Positions 12,012-12,248 of a stretch of DNA of 12,248 nt are shown here, piece after piece. Origin of the DNA: UBA668 sp043721915 (GTDB lineage: Bacteria; Actinomycetota; Acidimicrobiia; Acidimicrobiales; Ilumatobacteraceae); the NCBI GenBank assembly GCA_043721915.1, contig JAYSPV010000071.1, forward strand, positions 1 through 12,248, read 5' to 3'. Both the position numbers and the translations under genes were made by a program. The notes under the pieces were generated by a model, which did no database searches, was not told the DNA's origin, and saw only the letters and a list, made by a program, of their open reading frames with translations. Position 1 is the first letter of the stretch. Each line of letters begins with the position of its first letter.

Positions 12012-12248
12012 CAGCGGCGTTCCTCGTTGTAGCGGTAGGTGCTGACGGGCGTGCTCCAGCGGCGCCGGCGGCGCATCATTCCACTGCCTGCGAAGATCGC
12101 GAGTGCGCCGCCCACCAACAGCAGTTCCAGTCCGATCAGCAACGGCAACGAGTCGTCCGCGAGGCGCGCCGGGATATGCGCCCACACGGTGTCGTCGAGT
12201 GCAGGGATGAGGAACTTGGGCACCACGTACCCGAGCAGCGCCGCAAGC
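12005..12248 (-). CDS. Membrane protein of unknown function, 5' part beyond window
   Basis: The minus frame is open from the right edge to a TGA at 12007-12005, giving the last 80 codons. There is a hydrophobic start at the edge (LAALLGYVVPKFLIPAL), a polar stretch with WAHIPARLADDS, a clear membrane segment LPLLIGLELLLVGGALAIFA, and a very basic tail (MMRRRRRW) ending in YRYNEERRWS. The positive-inside rule puts the tail in the cytoplasm. An internal GTG at 12226 could be a start, but the frame stays open upstream and hydrophobic, so I treat it as truncated by the window. I do not recognise the family. Confidence 0.55.
   Translation of the reverse strand, partial: LAALLGYVVPKFLIPALDDTVWAHIPARLADDSLPLLIGLELLLVGGALAIFAGSGMMRRRRRWSTPVSTYRYNEERRWS

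Noticed and set aside
1..12248. CRISPR array, riboswitch or insertion sequence
   Set aside because: I saw no regularly spaced repeats, no recognisable riboswitch core and no transposase or terminal inverted repeats. The only repeats are the att pair, the 12-mers and the promoter 10-mers.

Overview
The window is GC-rich, tightly packed bacterial chromosome with strong G/C preference at third codon positions. Several genes have a TANNNT hexamer 6-9 bases before the start codon, which suggests leaderless transcripts. With the kinds of genes present, this points to a high-GC actinobacterium, possibly of the Acidimicrobiia. That placement is an inference; there is no phylogenetic marker here that I could test.

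Layout. 1-2197 (minus): rpe (pentose phosphate pathway) followed by an AddB-like/PD-(D/E)XK-type recombination protein that runs off the left edge. 2254-3495 (plus): a TrmA/RlmD-family RNA uracil-5 methyltransferase with a four-cysteine Fe-S site, divergent from rpe across 56 bases. 3519-4693 (minus): two paralogous flavodoxin-fold NAD(P)H oxidoreductases overlapping by GTGA. 4760-6119 (minus): a GNAT acetyltransferase overlapping a YgfF-like short-chain dehydrogenase. 6152-7845 (plus): a zinc-independent quinone oxidoreductase and a class I methyltransferase.

7930-10271 is the most interesting part. An intact tRNA-Lys(CUU) gene on the minus strand (10228-10299) has its 3' 45 bases duplicated exactly, in direct orientation, at 7930-7974, 2297 bp away. 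This is the footprint of site-specific integration into a tRNA 3' end. The displaced host copy still encodes CCA and keeps a hairpin terminator. The rebuilt tRNA-Lys lacks CCA and is followed by a different hairpin. The enclosed DNA has no recombinase. It carries a VapBC-like toxin-antitoxin pair whose antitoxin appears frameshifted at a four-base run, and a translationally coupled pair of membrane proteins resembling the uncharacterised TIGR02587 (DUF2391) / TIGR02588 module. That pair inside a tiny tRNA-bounded island is the best candidate for an undescribed system.

10351-12248: tRNA-His(GUG) with encoded CCA lies just upstream of tRNA-Lys and is probably co-transcribed with it. A HemL-like class III aminotransferase follows on the plus strand, with a recognisable promoter, a good Shine-Dalgarno and a pair of 10-bp direct repeats around its -10 element. 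The window ends in the 3' part of a small membrane protein gene on the minus strand.
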